Assembly: GCF_021129235.1 (NCBI RefSeq)
Contig: NZ_JAJOMA010000037.1
Span: forward strand, 1 to 50,216
DNA from: Kineosporia mesophila
GTDB lineage: Bacteria; Actinomycetota; Actinomycetes; Actinomycetales; Kineosporiaceae
DNA length: 50,216 nt
Direction of reading: 5' to 3'
This document shows, piece after piece, positions 17,661 through 25,729 of the stretch. Both the position numbers and the translations under genes were made by a program. Positions within the stretch are counted from its first letter, which is position 1. The number at the start of each line of letters is the position of its first letter. The notes beneath the pieces were generated by a model, which was given only the letters and a program-made list of their open reading frames with translations, was not told the DNA's origin and searched no databases.

Positions 17661-18739
17661 GGGGTGTCCGGGAATGGAGGACGAGGCTGAGCTTCCGCGG
17701 TCCGGGTGGCCCTCGCGGACCCCGGCGGGCGGAGCCAGTTCACGACCTTGCGCTCGACCGCGTTCACCACCTCGGGCGAGAGCGGACCGCGCAGTCCGCG
17801 GGTGCGCACGAAATCCAGGAACGCCTCACGGGTGGTGTACGCCGGCTCGAGGCCGAGTTGCTCACGCATGCGGGTGGTGTCGAGGCAGCGGCCGAAGCGC
17901 AGGTAACGCACCTGGTCGGGGCTGAAGTCGGCGAGACCGCCGCGGTGGTAGACGCTACCCATCAGCCCGGCCAGGCGCGGTGGCAACCCGACGGTCGGAC
18001 GGCCCGCGAACCCGGCCGCCTGCCCCAGGCCGATCACGCCGTCCCCCGCCACGTTGATCACGCCCTGCGCGTCGCCGAGCGTGGCCCGGCGGATCGCCTC
18101 CAGCGCGTCGTCCTCGTGCAGGAACTGCAGGCGCGGGTCGAAGCCGAGCACCCCCGGGATCACCGGCAGGCTGAAGTAGTCGGTCATCGAGGTGCGGATG
18201 CCCGGGCCGACGATGTTCGCCGGCCGCAGGGTCACCACCTCGACCTCGGGCCGGCGGCGGCTGAACCCGCGCACGTACTCCTCGACCTCGGCCGAGTCCT
18301 TGCCCCAGCCGGTGCGCGGCGGATGCTTTCCCACCAGGGTCTCGGTGAACATGGCCGGATCGCGCGGGCTACTGCCGTAGACCGCCGAGGTGGACTTCAC
18401 CACCAGCCGTCGCAGCCGGGTCGCCCGCTGGCAGGCGGCGAGCAGCTGCATCGTGCCGATCACGTTGATTTCTTTCTGCGCCGTGCGGCCCCCGGCCGAG
18501 ACCGGGGTGGCGATCACGCTCATGTGCACGACGGTGTCCACGCCGGTCTGCTCGATGATCCGGCCGATCATCGAGTTCCGGATGTCGGCCCGCACGAACT
18601 CCGCGGCGCCGATGTCGTAGGGCGGGGCGATGACATCGACCCCCACCACCCGGTCCACCCCGGGTTCCTGCGCGAGCAGCCGGGCAAAGCGGGCACCGAG
18701 ATAGCGGGCGACCCCGGTCACCAGCACCGACCTGCTCAT
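17657..18739 (-). CDS. NAD-dependent epimerase/dehydratase family protein
   Basis: This is a 360-residue extended short-chain dehydrogenase. The NAD-binding motif is VLVTGVARYLGARFARLL at residues 5-22, unusual in that a canonical Gly of GxxGxxG is replaced (GVARYLG). The usual catalytic YxxxK is not obvious; the expected region reads GWGKDSAEVEEYVRGF. It resembles UDP-glucose epimerase-like proteins but is probably not a GalE. The open frame begins at 18787, and I chose ATG 18739 because the nucleotide-binding motif then starts at residue 5. It is translationally coupled to the acyltransferase, suggesting joint action in envelope lipid metabolism. Confidence 0.87.
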   Translation of the reverse strand: MSRSVLVTGVARYLGARFARLLAQEPGVDRVVGVDVIAPPYDIGAAEFVRADIRNSMIGRIIEQTGVDTVVHMSVIATPVSAGGRTAQKEINVIGTMQLLAACQRATRLRRLVVKSTSAVYGSSPRDPAMFTETLVGKHPPRTGWGKDSAEVEEYVRGFSRRRPEVEVVTLRPANIVGPGIRTSMTDYFSLPVIPGVLGFDPRLQFLHEDDALEAIRRATLGDAQGVINVAGDGVIGLGQAAGFAGRPTVGLPPRLAGLMGSVYHRGGLADFSPDQVRYLRFGRCLDTTRMREQLGLEPAYTTREAFLDFVRTRGLRGPLSPEVVNAVERKVVNWLRPPGSARATRTAEAQPRPPFPDTP

Positions 18740-18847
18740 ACCGCCACCGAACCTTTCCCATTCTGACGCACGAAACGCACAAAGCACGCGCGGCGGCCAG
18801 TGAGTACTGGCCGCCGGTGTGCGGTACTACGTTCGGGTCAGGTGTTT

Positions 18848-18946
18848 CTACTTCTTGTTGCGACGCTGGTGACGCGTCTTGCGCAACAGCTTGCGGTGCT
18901 TCTTCTTAGCCATCCGCTTGCGGCGCTTCTTGATGACGGAGCCCAC
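18848..18946 (-). CDS. bS22-type mini ribosomal protein (AURKAIP1/COX24 domain)
   Basis: This 32-residue gene is too short for most gene finders. It starts at the GTG at 18946 and reads MGSVIKKRRKRMAKKKHRKL and onward, with about 60 per cent Lys/Arg/His. The AURKAIP1/COX24 family in actinobacteria has this length and sequence, and in mycobacteria it was identified as ribosomal protein bS22. GAGGA lies just upstream of the start. It sits between the epimerase and excisionase-like genes, a neighbourhood I recall as conserved in Mycobacterium and Streptomyces. Identification by sequence is very strong despite the small size. Confidence 0.94.
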   Translation of the reverse strand: MGSVIKKRRKRMAKKKHRKLLRKTRHQRRNKK

Positions 18947-19092
18947 GGGTCCTCGCAGTTCGTAGATCGGGTCGCCCGCGACACCTGCGCGGGATCAAGG
19001 TTGCTCGCGGCGCGGGAAGACCCACACCAGCCGTACCTGGTCCCCAGGGTAGCGCCTCGGACGTGGTGCCCCCGGTCTCGCCCTCCGGTTCC

Positions 19093-19114
19093 CCGACGGA
19101 TCGGGTGCCGTCGG
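19093..19114 (-). terminator. Weak hairpin after the excisionase-like gene
   Basis: A 7-bp perfect stem (19093-19099 with 19108-19114) with an 8-nt loop lies 7 bp beyond the stop at 19122. There is no U-run, so it may be only a pause or Rho-assisted site. Confidence 0.3.
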
Positions 19115-19121
19115 ACGGCCG

Positions 19122-19346
19122 TCAGGCGGTTTCGCTGTTGCCGTTCATGTAGGAGTGACGCAGATACTCCTGCACCGCCCGCTCCGGAACCCGGTACGAG
19201 CGGCCGACCCGCATCGCAGCCAGCTCACCGGCGTGGACGAGGCGGTAAACGGTCATTTTCGACACCCTCATGATCCCGGCCACCTCGGCCACGGTGAGGA
19301 AACGGACTTCGAAATCTCCCCTGGGCAGGGCACGCACGGCGGTCAT
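19122..19346 (-). CDS. Helix-turn-helix (excisionase/MerR-like) DNA-binding protein
   Basis: This 74-residue single-domain protein has the excisionase-type winged helix: RFLTVAEVAGIMRVSKMTVY (about residues 15-34), then RLVHAGELAAMRVGRSYRVP and a C-terminal helix. It carries no recombinase or phage context, so it is a chromosomal regulator rather than a true excisionase. Start at ATG 19346, with GGGGAGA about 6 nt upstream. The frame further upstream has no protein-like sequence. The same kind of gene precedes the bS22 gene in other actinomycetes as I recall, and Streptomyces homologues have been linked to development. Targets are unknown. Confidence 0.9.
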   Translation of the reverse strand: MTAVRALPRGDFEVRFLTVAEVAGIMRVSKMTVYRLVHAGELAAMRVGRSYRVPERAVQEYLRHSYMNGNSETA

Positions 19347-19630
19347 CTCAGGTCTCCCCTCGGTAGGGCTGCGGAGTGCGGAACATGGGCCGTTCTGACC
19401 CTCCCGCACCGGATGTCGACTTCGCTCCGGATACGTTCGGCAACGCCCCGTAACCAACCATAGGTGTAAGTGAGCCTGATGTGTGAATCGAGTTGCCGAC
19501 TAGTCCGAATTACCGGGCTGGCTTCTCCACCGAACTGCCCCTTTTTCGTCCTCAACCCACCGGTACGGCCCAGGTGTGCCTCAACGTCCGGGTCGGAGCC
19601 CCGTTCGGGGGACAGATCCTTACCCGCGGG

Positions 19631-20812
19631 TCAGTCGAAATAGGGGTCGAGACCGTGCAGCGGGAAGATCGCCTTGCGGGTCGCCAGGACGACCCGGTCG
19701 ATCGCGTCGGCGGGGTCGTAGCCGGTGGCCCACGAGCGGTAGTCGATGTTCGCGCCGTCGGTCATCCGCTGCGGGGCGCTGCGGCCGCAGCGGGCGGCGA
19801 CGTAGTCCCGCCAGCTCGCGGGAACGTCCGTACCCGGCGGCACCGGACGGTGCGCCGCGATCGCGATGAGATGGGCCCAGGCCCGGGGCACCACGTCGAC
19901 CACCTCGTACCCGCCTCCGCCGAAGGCCACCCAGCGGCCGTGGGCGTAACGGTGGGAGAAGTCGTGCAGAGCCTCGTAGGAGGCCCGCTGCGCGTCGAGC
20001 GACAGGGCCAGGTGGGCCAGCGGATCGAGCACGTGCGAGTCGCAGCCCTGCTGGGTGACCAGCACGTCGGGCTCGAAGGCGGCCAGCAGGGGCGGTACCA
20101 CCGCGTGGAAGGCCCGCAGCCAGCCGGCGTCCGAGGTGCCGGGCGGCAGCGCCACGTTGACGGCCTCGCCCTGGGCCTGCGCCCCACCGATCTCCTCGGG
20201 GAAACCGGTGCCGGGGAAGAGCACCCGGCCGTTCTCGTGCAGGGAGATCGTGAGCACCCGGGGGTCGTCCCAGAAGATCTTCTCCACACCGTCACCGTGG
20301 TGGACGTCGACGTCCACGTAGGCCACCCGCTTCGCACCGGCCTCGAGCAGTGCCTGAATGGCCACCCCGACGTCGTTGTAGACGCAGAAACCGCTGGCCG
20401 CCCCGGGCATGGCGTGGTGCAGACCGCCGGTGAAGTTCACCCCGTGCTCGGCCTGCCCCGACCAGACCGCGAGCGCGACGTCGCGGCTGGCGGCGCAGAT
20501 CCGGGCGCTCGCCTCGTGCATGCCCGGGAAGGTCGGCACGTCACTGCTGCCCAGGCCGAACCTCAGGTCTTCCAGCGTCGGGCGGGTCGAGGCCCGGCGC
20601 ACCGCCTCGACGTAGGCCTGCTCGTGCACGGTGAGCAGCAGCTCGTCGGAGGCCGGTTCGGCACTGACCACGTGCACCCCGGCCGCGTCGAGCAGGCCCA
20701 GCGCGTCGGCCAGCCGGGCGGTGAGCTCCAGCCGGATCGGGGCCATCGGATGCTCGACCCCGAAGTCGTAGGCGGTGAACGCCTCGTCCCAGACCAGCCG
20801 CAGTGCCTCCAC
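19631..20812 (-). CDS. acuC: Acetoin utilization protein AcuC (class I/II histone deacetylase-like)
   Basis: This Zn-dependent deacetylase-like protein of about 393 residues is thought to deacetylate proteins such as acetyl-CoA synthetase. Motifs: HPMAPIRLELT near the N-terminus, GGLHHAMPGAASGFCVYND near 135-153 (active-site histidine pair) and VDVDVHHGDGVE near 172 (zinc ligands). GGGGYE near 300 is the glycine loop next to the catalytic Tyr. The frame could start at GTG 20821. I prefer the GTG at 20812 because TACCGT lies exactly 7 nt before it. No acetoin genes are nearby, so the name reflects family only. Confidence 0.92.
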   Translation of the reverse strand: MEALRLVWDEAFTAYDFGVEHPMAPIRLELTARLADALGLLDAAGVHVVSAEPASDELLLTVHEQAYVEAVRRASTRPTLEDLRFGLGSSDVPTFPGMHEASARICAASRDVALAVWSGQAEHGVNFTGGLHHAMPGAASGFCVYNDVGVAIQALLEAGAKRVAYVDVDVHHGDGVEKIFWDDPRVLTISLHENGRVLFPGTGFPEEIGGAQAQGEAVNVALPPGTSDAGWLRAFHAVVPPLLAAFEPDVLVTQQGCDSHVLDPLAHLALSLDAQRASYEALHDFSHRYAHGRWVAFGGGGYEVVDVVPRAWAHLIAIAAHRPVPPGTDVPASWRDYVAARCGRSAPQRMTDGANIDYRSWATGYDPADAIDRVVLATRKAIFPLHGLDPYFD

Positions 20813-20819
20813 AGCCCCC

Positions 20820-20825
20820 ACGGTA
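20820..20825 (-). promoter_or_regulatory. Leaderless -10 element of acuC
   Basis: TACCGT on the minus strand, 7 nt before the GTG at 20812. It overlaps the alternative GTG at 20821, which would make that upstream start untranslatable if transcription begins here. Confidence 0.45.
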
Positions 20826-20883
20826 ATCGCTGGTACGAGATCCTGGCAGGCTCCGCCGTTACGTCACGTGGTGAAACGGCCTC

Positions 20884-21732
20884 TCAGCTCTTCGACAACT
20901 GCTCCGAGCGCTGGCAGGCCGCCTCGATCGCGGAGACGAACGCGCCCCGGACCCGCTGGTCGTCGAGCAGCCGCAGGGCCGCCGCGGTGGTGCCGCCCGG
21001 GCTGGTGACCTGCTCGCGCAGGATGCTCGGGTGGGTGCCGGTCTGCCGCAGCATCGTGGCCGCGCCGAAGAGGGTCTGCACCACCAGCTCGGTGGACGTC
21101 GGGCGGGGCAGTCCCAGCAGCACGCCGGCCTCGATCATCGCCTCGGCCACGTAGAACACGTAGGCCGGGCCGGAACCGCTGACCGCGGTGACGGCGTCCT
21201 GGTACGACTCGGGCACCTGGAGCACCTTGCCGGTGGCGCTGAGCAGTTCCTGCGCGCGCTCGGTGTGCTCGGGGCGGCAGTGGGTGCCCGGGCTGAGCAC
21301 CGACATGCCCTGGTCGACCAGCGACGGGGTGTTCGGCATGACCCGGATCACCGGGGTGCCCTCGGGCACGTTGCCCTCCAGCGAGGCGATGGTCTGCCCG
21401 GCGGCCAGCGAGATCACCAGGGTGCCGGGGCGCAGCGCCGGGCTGATCTCGGTCAGGAGGCCGCCCACGTCGCGCGGCTTGACCGCGACGATCACCGTGT
21501 CGCCCCAGGCCGCGGCCTCGACGTTGTTCATCACCTCGACGCCGTGCTGCAGCTTCAGCTCCTGCGCGCGCTCGGGACGCCGGGCCGAGACCACCACGTC
21601 GCCCGGCCCCCGTCCGGCCCGCAGCAGACCCGCGAGGATCGTGCCGCCCATGTTCCCGGCACCGAGGATCGCGACCCGGCCGATGGCGTCCTCCGGCCCA
21701 ACCTGTTCACCCTGCTCAACCATGCCGCCCAT
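20884..21732 (-). CDS. proC: Pyrroline-5-carboxylate reductase
   Basis: This enzyme reduces 1-pyrroline-5-carboxylate to proline with NAD(P)H. It has about 282 residues from ATG 21732 (a second ATG at 21723 is equally possible). NAD(P) binding is at VAILGAGNMGGTILAGLL near residue 18. The conserved core is AVKPRDVGGLL near 85, RVMPNTPSLVDQGMSVL near 128 and the C-terminal signature in VSGSGPAYVFYVAEAMIEAG near 190, ending with LREQVTSPGGTTAAALRLL. The frame upstream of 21732 runs into a 45-bp palindromic repeat and is not coding. Proline-degrading genes lie 1.4 kb away, so synthesis and breakdown are side by side. Confidence 0.95.
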   Translation of the reverse strand: MGGMVEQGEQVGPEDAIGRVAILGAGNMGGTILAGLLRAGRGPGDVVVSARRPERAQELKLQHGVEVMNNVEAAAWGDTVIVAVKPRDVGGLLTEISPALRPGTLVISLAAGQTIASLEGNVPEGTPVIRVMPNTPSLVDQGMSVLSPGTHCRPEHTERAQELLSATGKVLQVPESYQDAVTAVSGSGPAYVFYVAEAMIEAGVLLGLPRPTSTELVVQTLFGAATMLRQTGTHPSILREQVTSPGGTTAAALRLLDDQRVRGAFVSAIEAACQRSEQLSKS

Positions 21733-21768
21733 GATGCCCGCCCGCCTGGCCGCCCGGGGCGGGCCTTC

Positions 21769-21813
21769 ATCGTGTGCATTCCTTGCGGGCGGGGCGCAAG
21801 GAATGCACACGAT
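21769..21813. repeat. 45-bp palindromic element, copy 1
   Basis: A perfect 19-bp inverted repeat (21769-21787 with 21795-21813) with a 7-nt loop, GGCGGGG. Its layout is ATCGTGTGCA, 4 nt, TTGCG, 7-nt loop, CGCAA, 4 nt, TGCACACGAT. The layout is identical to a second copy at 29540. It lies between the PucR-type gene's stop and proC; there is no U-run, so it is not a standard terminator. Confidence 0.85.
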
Positions 21814-21827
21814 GTCTCCGGAGCTCC

Positions 21828-23033
21828 TCAGCCCTGGTACTTCGCCAGCACCTCGCCCAGCGCCAGGCCGATGTGCAGCCCCAGCCTCGCCTCCCCCTCG
21901 TCCAGGTCCACCCCGGCGAACTGCTCGATGCGTTCCAGCCGGTAGTAGAGGGTCTGGCGGTGCACGGAGAGCATGGCCGCCGTGCGGGCCGCGTTGCCCC
22001 CGGAGTCCAGCCAGACCAGCGCCGTGCGGATCAGGTCGGCATCGGCCTTCTCCCGCAGTCGCGCGGCCGGGGTGCCCGCGATCAGGGCCTCGACCGCGGC
22101 CGGACCCTGCGCGAGTACCCGGTAGAACCCGAGATCGGCCCAGCTCAGCACCGGTCCGAGGTGGGGCCGGGCACCGGCCGTGACCGCGGCGGCCTCGGCC
22201 TGGCGGGCGGCGGCCACGAGCGCGGCCGCCGAGGCCTGGTCCGCAGCCCCCGGGCCCTCCGGGCCCGGGCCATCAGCCCTGCCCGAACCGGAATCAGAAG
22301 GCGAACCCGGTCCGGAGCCGGCCGGCGTCCCCTCACCGAACCGCACCCGGCACGCCTCGCTCACCCCGGCCACGGCCCCGGCCGGGAGCCGCCGGGCCAC
22401 CCGCCGAGCAGCCACCTCCGGCTCCGAGGCGGCCGGAACCGACGTCACCGTGCGGGTTATCGTTCCGTCGGCGGCCCGGATCACGGCCACCACCAGAGCT
22501 TCACCAGCCACCAACTCACCCAGCGCCATCAGGCGCCGCCAGGCGCCGGCCGCGGGCGATGCGTCCCCCATCAGCAACTCACCGACGAGAGCCGCCCGCT
22601 CGTCAGCCACCCCCGCCCGCCGCGCGAGCAGCGCCCCGGCGCGATCCGCGAGCGGCGCCACCTGGGCCAGGGCCTCCGCGGCCACCCCGGTCGCGGGCTC
22701 GACCACCCAGAGATAGCCGTGGGTACGGCCGCCGGACCGGACCGGGATACAGACCCGCGCCGCGATCTGCTGCGATTCATCGGCCGGGATGCGCACCGGC
22801 TGCGTCGCCGAGGCGATGCCGTGGTTGAGGAAGTAACCGCGTACCTGCGCGGTCGCGGTCTTGCGCAGGATCGACGCCGCCCGCACCTGATCCACCCCGT
22901 CCGCGGCGTGCGACCCGTAGGCCACCAGGGCGAATCCGGTGTCCTCGAGTGTGGCCGGGGCCTGGAGCAGGTCCGACACGTCGTCGACCAGTTCCTGCAG
23001 CGCCCGGGGGTCCGACTCGGTCGCGCCGCTCAC
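21828..23033 (-). CDS. PucR/CdaR-type helix-turn-helix transcriptional regulator
   Basis: This regulator of about 401 residues is transcribed divergently from the proline dehydrogenase gene and is very probably its proline-responsive activator, as for PruR/PucR proteins in other actinobacteria. The N-terminal sensor region spans about residues 30-200. A Pro/Gly/Ser linker (about 250-275) leads to a C-terminal PucR-type HTH: LIRTALVWLDSGGNAARTAA, then LSVHRQTLYYRLERIEQF near 350-380. Start choice is uncertain. The GTG at 23033 leaves about 80 bp for the divergent promoters; the GTG at 23087 is an alternative with AGGAG 10 nt upstream. Confidence 0.88.
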   Translation of the reverse strand: MSGATESDPRALQELVDDVSDLLQAPATLEDTGFALVAYGSHAADGVDQVRAASILRKTATAQVRGYFLNHGIASATQPVRIPADESQQIAARVCIPVRSGGRTHGYLWVVEPATGVAAEALAQVAPLADRAGALLARRAGVADERAALVGELLMGDASPAAGAWRRLMALGELVAGEALVVAVIRAADGTITRTVTSVPAASEPEVAARRVARRLPAGAVAGVSEACRVRFGEGTPAGSGPGSPSDSGSGRADGPGPEGPGAADQASAAALVAAARQAEAAAVTAGARPHLGPVLSWADLGFYRVLAQGPAAVEALIAGTPAARLREKADADLIRTALVWLDSGGNAARTAAMLSVHRQTLYYRLERIEQFAGVDLDEGEARLGLHIGLALGEVLAKYQG

Positions 23034-23101
23034 CAGGGGGCTTCGACAATCGTCGGAACGGCTCGTGACATCTGCACATGGTGGCACCCCCGCCTCGCTC
23101 C

Positions 23102-23107
23102 TAGCCT
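23102..23107 (+). promoter_or_regulatory. Leaderless -10 element of the proline dehydrogenase gene
   Basis: TAGCCT followed by 7 nt and the ATG at 23115, without a Shine-Dalgarno sequence. It lies in the divergent space shared with the PucR-type regulator, whose binding site is likely to be upstream of this hexamer. Confidence 0.55.
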
Positions 23108-23114
23108 GGGCCGT

Positions 23115-24023
23115 ATGCCGAAACTCCTGCTGGCGGCCGCACAGACCCGGCCGGTCCGGGCCTCCGTGAGCGCGCTGCCCATCAGCCGCAAGATGGTTCG
23201 CCGGTTCATCGCCGGGCCGGACTCCACGTCCGCCCTGCAGGTCACCCGGTCACTGCGTGAGCAGGGACTGGCCGTGACGCTCGACGTGCTCGGTGAGGAC
23301 ATCACCGACAAGGCCCAGGCCGCGCAGACGGCGGCCTCCTACCGTTCGCTGCTGACCGCGCTGTCCGAGGCCGGGCTGGCCGACCGGGCCGAGGTGTCGG
23401 TGAAGCTCTCCGCCTTCGGTCAGGCCCTGGGCGCCGACGGCGACAAGATCGCCCTGGAGAACGCGTTCACCGTGGCCGAGGCGGCCCAGGCCGCGGGCAC
23501 CACGATGACCCTGGACATGGAAGACCACACCACGGTCGACTCCACGCTGGGCACCCTCGCCGAACTGCGCGCCCAGTACCCCTGGGTGGGTGCCGTGCTG
23601 CAGGCCGCGCTTTACCGCACCGAGGGCGACTGCCGCGACCTGGCCACCGCCGGATCTCGCGTGCGCCTGGTGAAAGGCGCCTACGCGGAACCGGCTTCGG
23701 TGGCTCACCCGGCCAAGGCCGACGTCGACGCCGCCTACCGCCGTTGTCTGGAGATCCTGTTCGCCGGCGCCGGGCACCCGATGATCGCCACGCACGACAT
23801 GTCCCTGGTGACGGAGGCCTGCGTCCGGGGCCGCGACCGGGGCGACTGGGAACTCCAGATGCTCTACGGCATCCGCACCGACGAGCAGCGCCTGCTCGCG
23901 GCGGCCGGCATCGACGTGCGCGTGTACCTGCCCTTCGGCACCGACTGGTACGGCTACTACATCCGCCGCCTGGCCGAGCGCCCGGCGAACGTGCTCTTCC
24001 TTCTTCGTCACCTCAACTCCTGA
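23115..24023 (+). CDS. Proline dehydrogenase
   Basis: This FAD-dependent enzyme oxidises proline to 1-pyrroline-5-carboxylate. It has 302 residues, the size of monofunctional PRODH. Core motifs: VTLDVLGEDITD near 55, VSVKLSAFGQAL near 96, TLDMEDHTTVD near 138, VRLVKGAYAEP near 185, MIATHD near 223 and the signature YGYYIRRLAERPANVLF at the C-terminus. In the family the last motif binds substrate through its two arginines. The ATG at 23115 is supported by the -10 element; the frame upstream lies antisense to the regulator. The P5C dehydrogenase gene follows after 26 bp. Confidence 0.95.
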   Translation: MPKLLLAAAQTRPVRASVSALPISRKMVRRFIAGPDSTSALQVTRSLREQGLAVTLDVLGEDITDKAQAAQTAASYRSLLTALSEAGLADRAEVSVKLSAFGQALGADGDKIALENAFTVAEAAQAAGTTMTLDMEDHTTVDSTLGTLAELRAQYPWVGAVLQAALYRTEGDCRDLATAGSRVRLVKGAYAEPASVAHPAKADVDAAYRRCLEILFAGAGHPMIATHDMSLVTEACVRGRDRGDWELQMLYGIRTDEQRLLAAAGIDVRVYLPFGTDWYGYYIRRLAERPANVLFLLRHLNS

Positions 24024-24049
24024 AAACCCTTAGAACGAAAGGCAGAATA

Positions 24050-25678
24050 ATGGACGCGATCACGCAGGTCCCCGCTCCGGTCAACGAGCCGCCGCGCTCC
24101 TACGCGGACGGCAGCGCCGAGCGCGCCGCCCTGGAACCCGCCCTCAAGGAGATCTGGGGCACCCGGCTGGAGATCACCAACTGGATCGACGGCCGGCCCG
24201 TCGCCGGCGGTGGGGACCCCTTCGACGTCGTCGCACCGTTCGACAAGTCGCACGTGCTGGGCACTTTCAAGGCCGCCACGGCTGACGACACGGCGGCCGC
24301 GATCGCCGCCGCGAAGAAGGCCGCCCCGGCCTGGGCCGCCCTCTCCATCGACGACCGGGCCGCGGTGCTGCTCAAGGCCGCCGACCTGCTCACCGGTAGC
24401 TGGCGCGCGGTCACCAACGCCGCCACCATGCTCAGCCAGGCCAAGACCATCTACCAGGCCGAGATCGACGCGGTCTGCGAGCTGGCCGACTTCTGGCGCT
24501 TCAACGCGCATTTCGCCCGGCAGATCTACGCCGAGCAGCCCGCCGCCAACTCCCCCGGCATCTGGAACCGCCTCGACCACCGGCCGCTCGAGGGGTTCGT
24601 CTACGCGATCACGCCGTTCAACTTCACCTCGATCGCGGCCAACCTGGCCACCGCCCCGGCCCTGATGGGTAACACGGTGGTCTGGAAGCCCAGCCCCACG
24701 CAGGCTCTCTCGGCCGAGTACACGATGCGCCTGCTGACCGCCGCGGGCCTGCCCGCCGGTGTGATCAACCTGGTGCACGGCGCCGGTCCGGAGGTGTCGT
24801 CCGTGGTGCTGGAAGACCCCGACCTGGCGGGTATCCACTTCACCGGATCCACCGCGACCTTCCAGCACCTGTGGCAGGAGGTCGGCTCGCGGATCACGCA
24901 GTACCGCTCCTACCCGCGCATCGTCGGCGAGACCGGGGGCAAGGACTTCATCCTGGCCCACCCCAGCGCCGACGTCGACGTGCTGCGGACCGCCATGGTG
25001 CGAGGCGCTTTCGAGTACTCCGGGCAGAAGTGCTCGGCCGCGTCGAGGGCCTACGTGCCGCGCAGCGTCTGGGCCCGGCTTCGCGACGGCCTCGCCGAGA
25101 CCACAAAGAGCCTGCCCGTCGGCCCGGTGACCGACTTCGGCAACTTCACCTCGGCCGTCATCGACGAGCGGGCGTTCGCGAAGCATTCCCAGGCTCTGGA
25201 GCGGGCCCGCACCGCTCCGGGTGTCGAGATCCTGGCCGGCGGCACGACCGACGACAGCGTGGGCTACTTCGTCGACCCGACCGTGCTCGTGGTGGACGAC
25301 CCCACCGACGAGGCGCTCACCACCGAGTACTTCGGCCCGATCCTGGCCGTGCACGTGTTCGAGGACGCCGACTTCGAGAAGATCGCGCAGAGCATCGCGA
25401 CCGATTCGAAGTACGCCCTGACCGGCGCGATCATCGCGCAGGACCGGCAGGCCGTGGCCTCGGTGATGGAGACGCTGCGGTTCGCCGCGGGCAACTTCTA
25501 CATCAACGACAAGCCGACCGGCGCCGTGGTCGGGCAGCAGCCGTTCGGCGGTGCCCGCGCCTCCGGCACGAACGACAAGGCCGGGGCCCCGCAGAACCTT
25601 CAGCGGTGGACCTCGACCCGGTCGATCAAGGAGACGTTCGAGCCCGCCGTGGACTGGCGCTACCCGCACATGGGGTGA
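24050..25678 (+). CDS. pruA: L-glutamate gamma-semialdehyde (P5C) dehydrogenase
   Basis: This 542-residue aldehyde dehydrogenase completes proline breakdown, oxidising glutamate semialdehyde to glutamate with NAD+. Motifs: YAITPFNFTSIAANLA near residue 185, FTGSTATFQHLW near 264, ETGGKDFI near 300 with the general base region, and the catalytic cysteine in EYSGQKCSAASRAYVP (Cys328). The C-terminal PFGGARASGTNDKAG motif is intact. AAAGG lies about 8 nt before the ATG at 24050. It is co-transcribed with the proline dehydrogenase gene and followed by a terminator at 25687. Confidence 0.96.
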   Translation: MDAITQVPAPVNEPPRSYADGSAERAALEPALKEIWGTRLEITNWIDGRPVAGGGDPFDVVAPFDKSHVLGTFKAATADDTAAAIAAAKKAAPAWAALSIDDRAAVLLKAADLLTGSWRAVTNAATMLSQAKTIYQAEIDAVCELADFWRFNAHFARQIYAEQPAANSPGIWNRLDHRPLEGFVYAITPFNFTSIAANLATAPALMGNTVVWKPSPTQALSAEYTMRLLTAAGLPAGVINLVHGAGPEVSSVVLEDPDLAGIHFTGSTATFQHLWQEVGSRITQYRSYPRIVGETGGKDFILAHPSADVDVLRTAMVRGAFEYSGQKCSAASRAYVPRSVWARLRDGLAETTKSLPVGPVTDFGNFTSAVIDERAFAKHSQALERARTAPGVEILAGGTTDDSVGYFVDPTVLVVDDPTDEALTTEYFGPILAVHVFEDADFEKIAQSIATDSKYALTGAIIAQDRQAVASVMETLRFAAGNFYINDKPTGAVVGQQPFGGARASGTNDKAGAPQNLQRWTSTRSIKETFEPAVDWRYPHMG

Positions 25679-25686
25679 CGAGAACG

Positions 25687-25725
25687 ACCGTGGGCTCCGG
25701 AAATCCCTCCACCGGGGCCCACGGT
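25687..25725 (+). terminator. Intrinsic terminator after pruA
   Basis: A 14-bp stem with one G-U pair (25687-25700 with 25712-25725) and an 11-nt loop, followed by TTTCGC. It starts 9 bp after the pruA stop and ends 5 bp before the stop of the convergent isomerase-like gene. Confidence 0.7.
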
Positions 25726-25729
25726 TTCG

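Noticed and set aside
19122-19346. Excisionase-like gene as evidence of a mobile element
   Set aside because: No integrase, att sites or phage genes are nearby, and the gene belongs to a conserved chromosomal regulator type.
19347-19630. Possible gene in the 284-bp gap upstream of the excisionase-like gene
   Set aside because: Short open frames lack ribosome sites; it most likely holds the promoter of that gene and the 3' end of acuC.
23744-24049. In-frame extension upstream of pruA
   Set aside because: It lies out of frame within the proline dehydrogenase gene, and the ATG at 24050 has a ribosome site and the expected family N-terminus.
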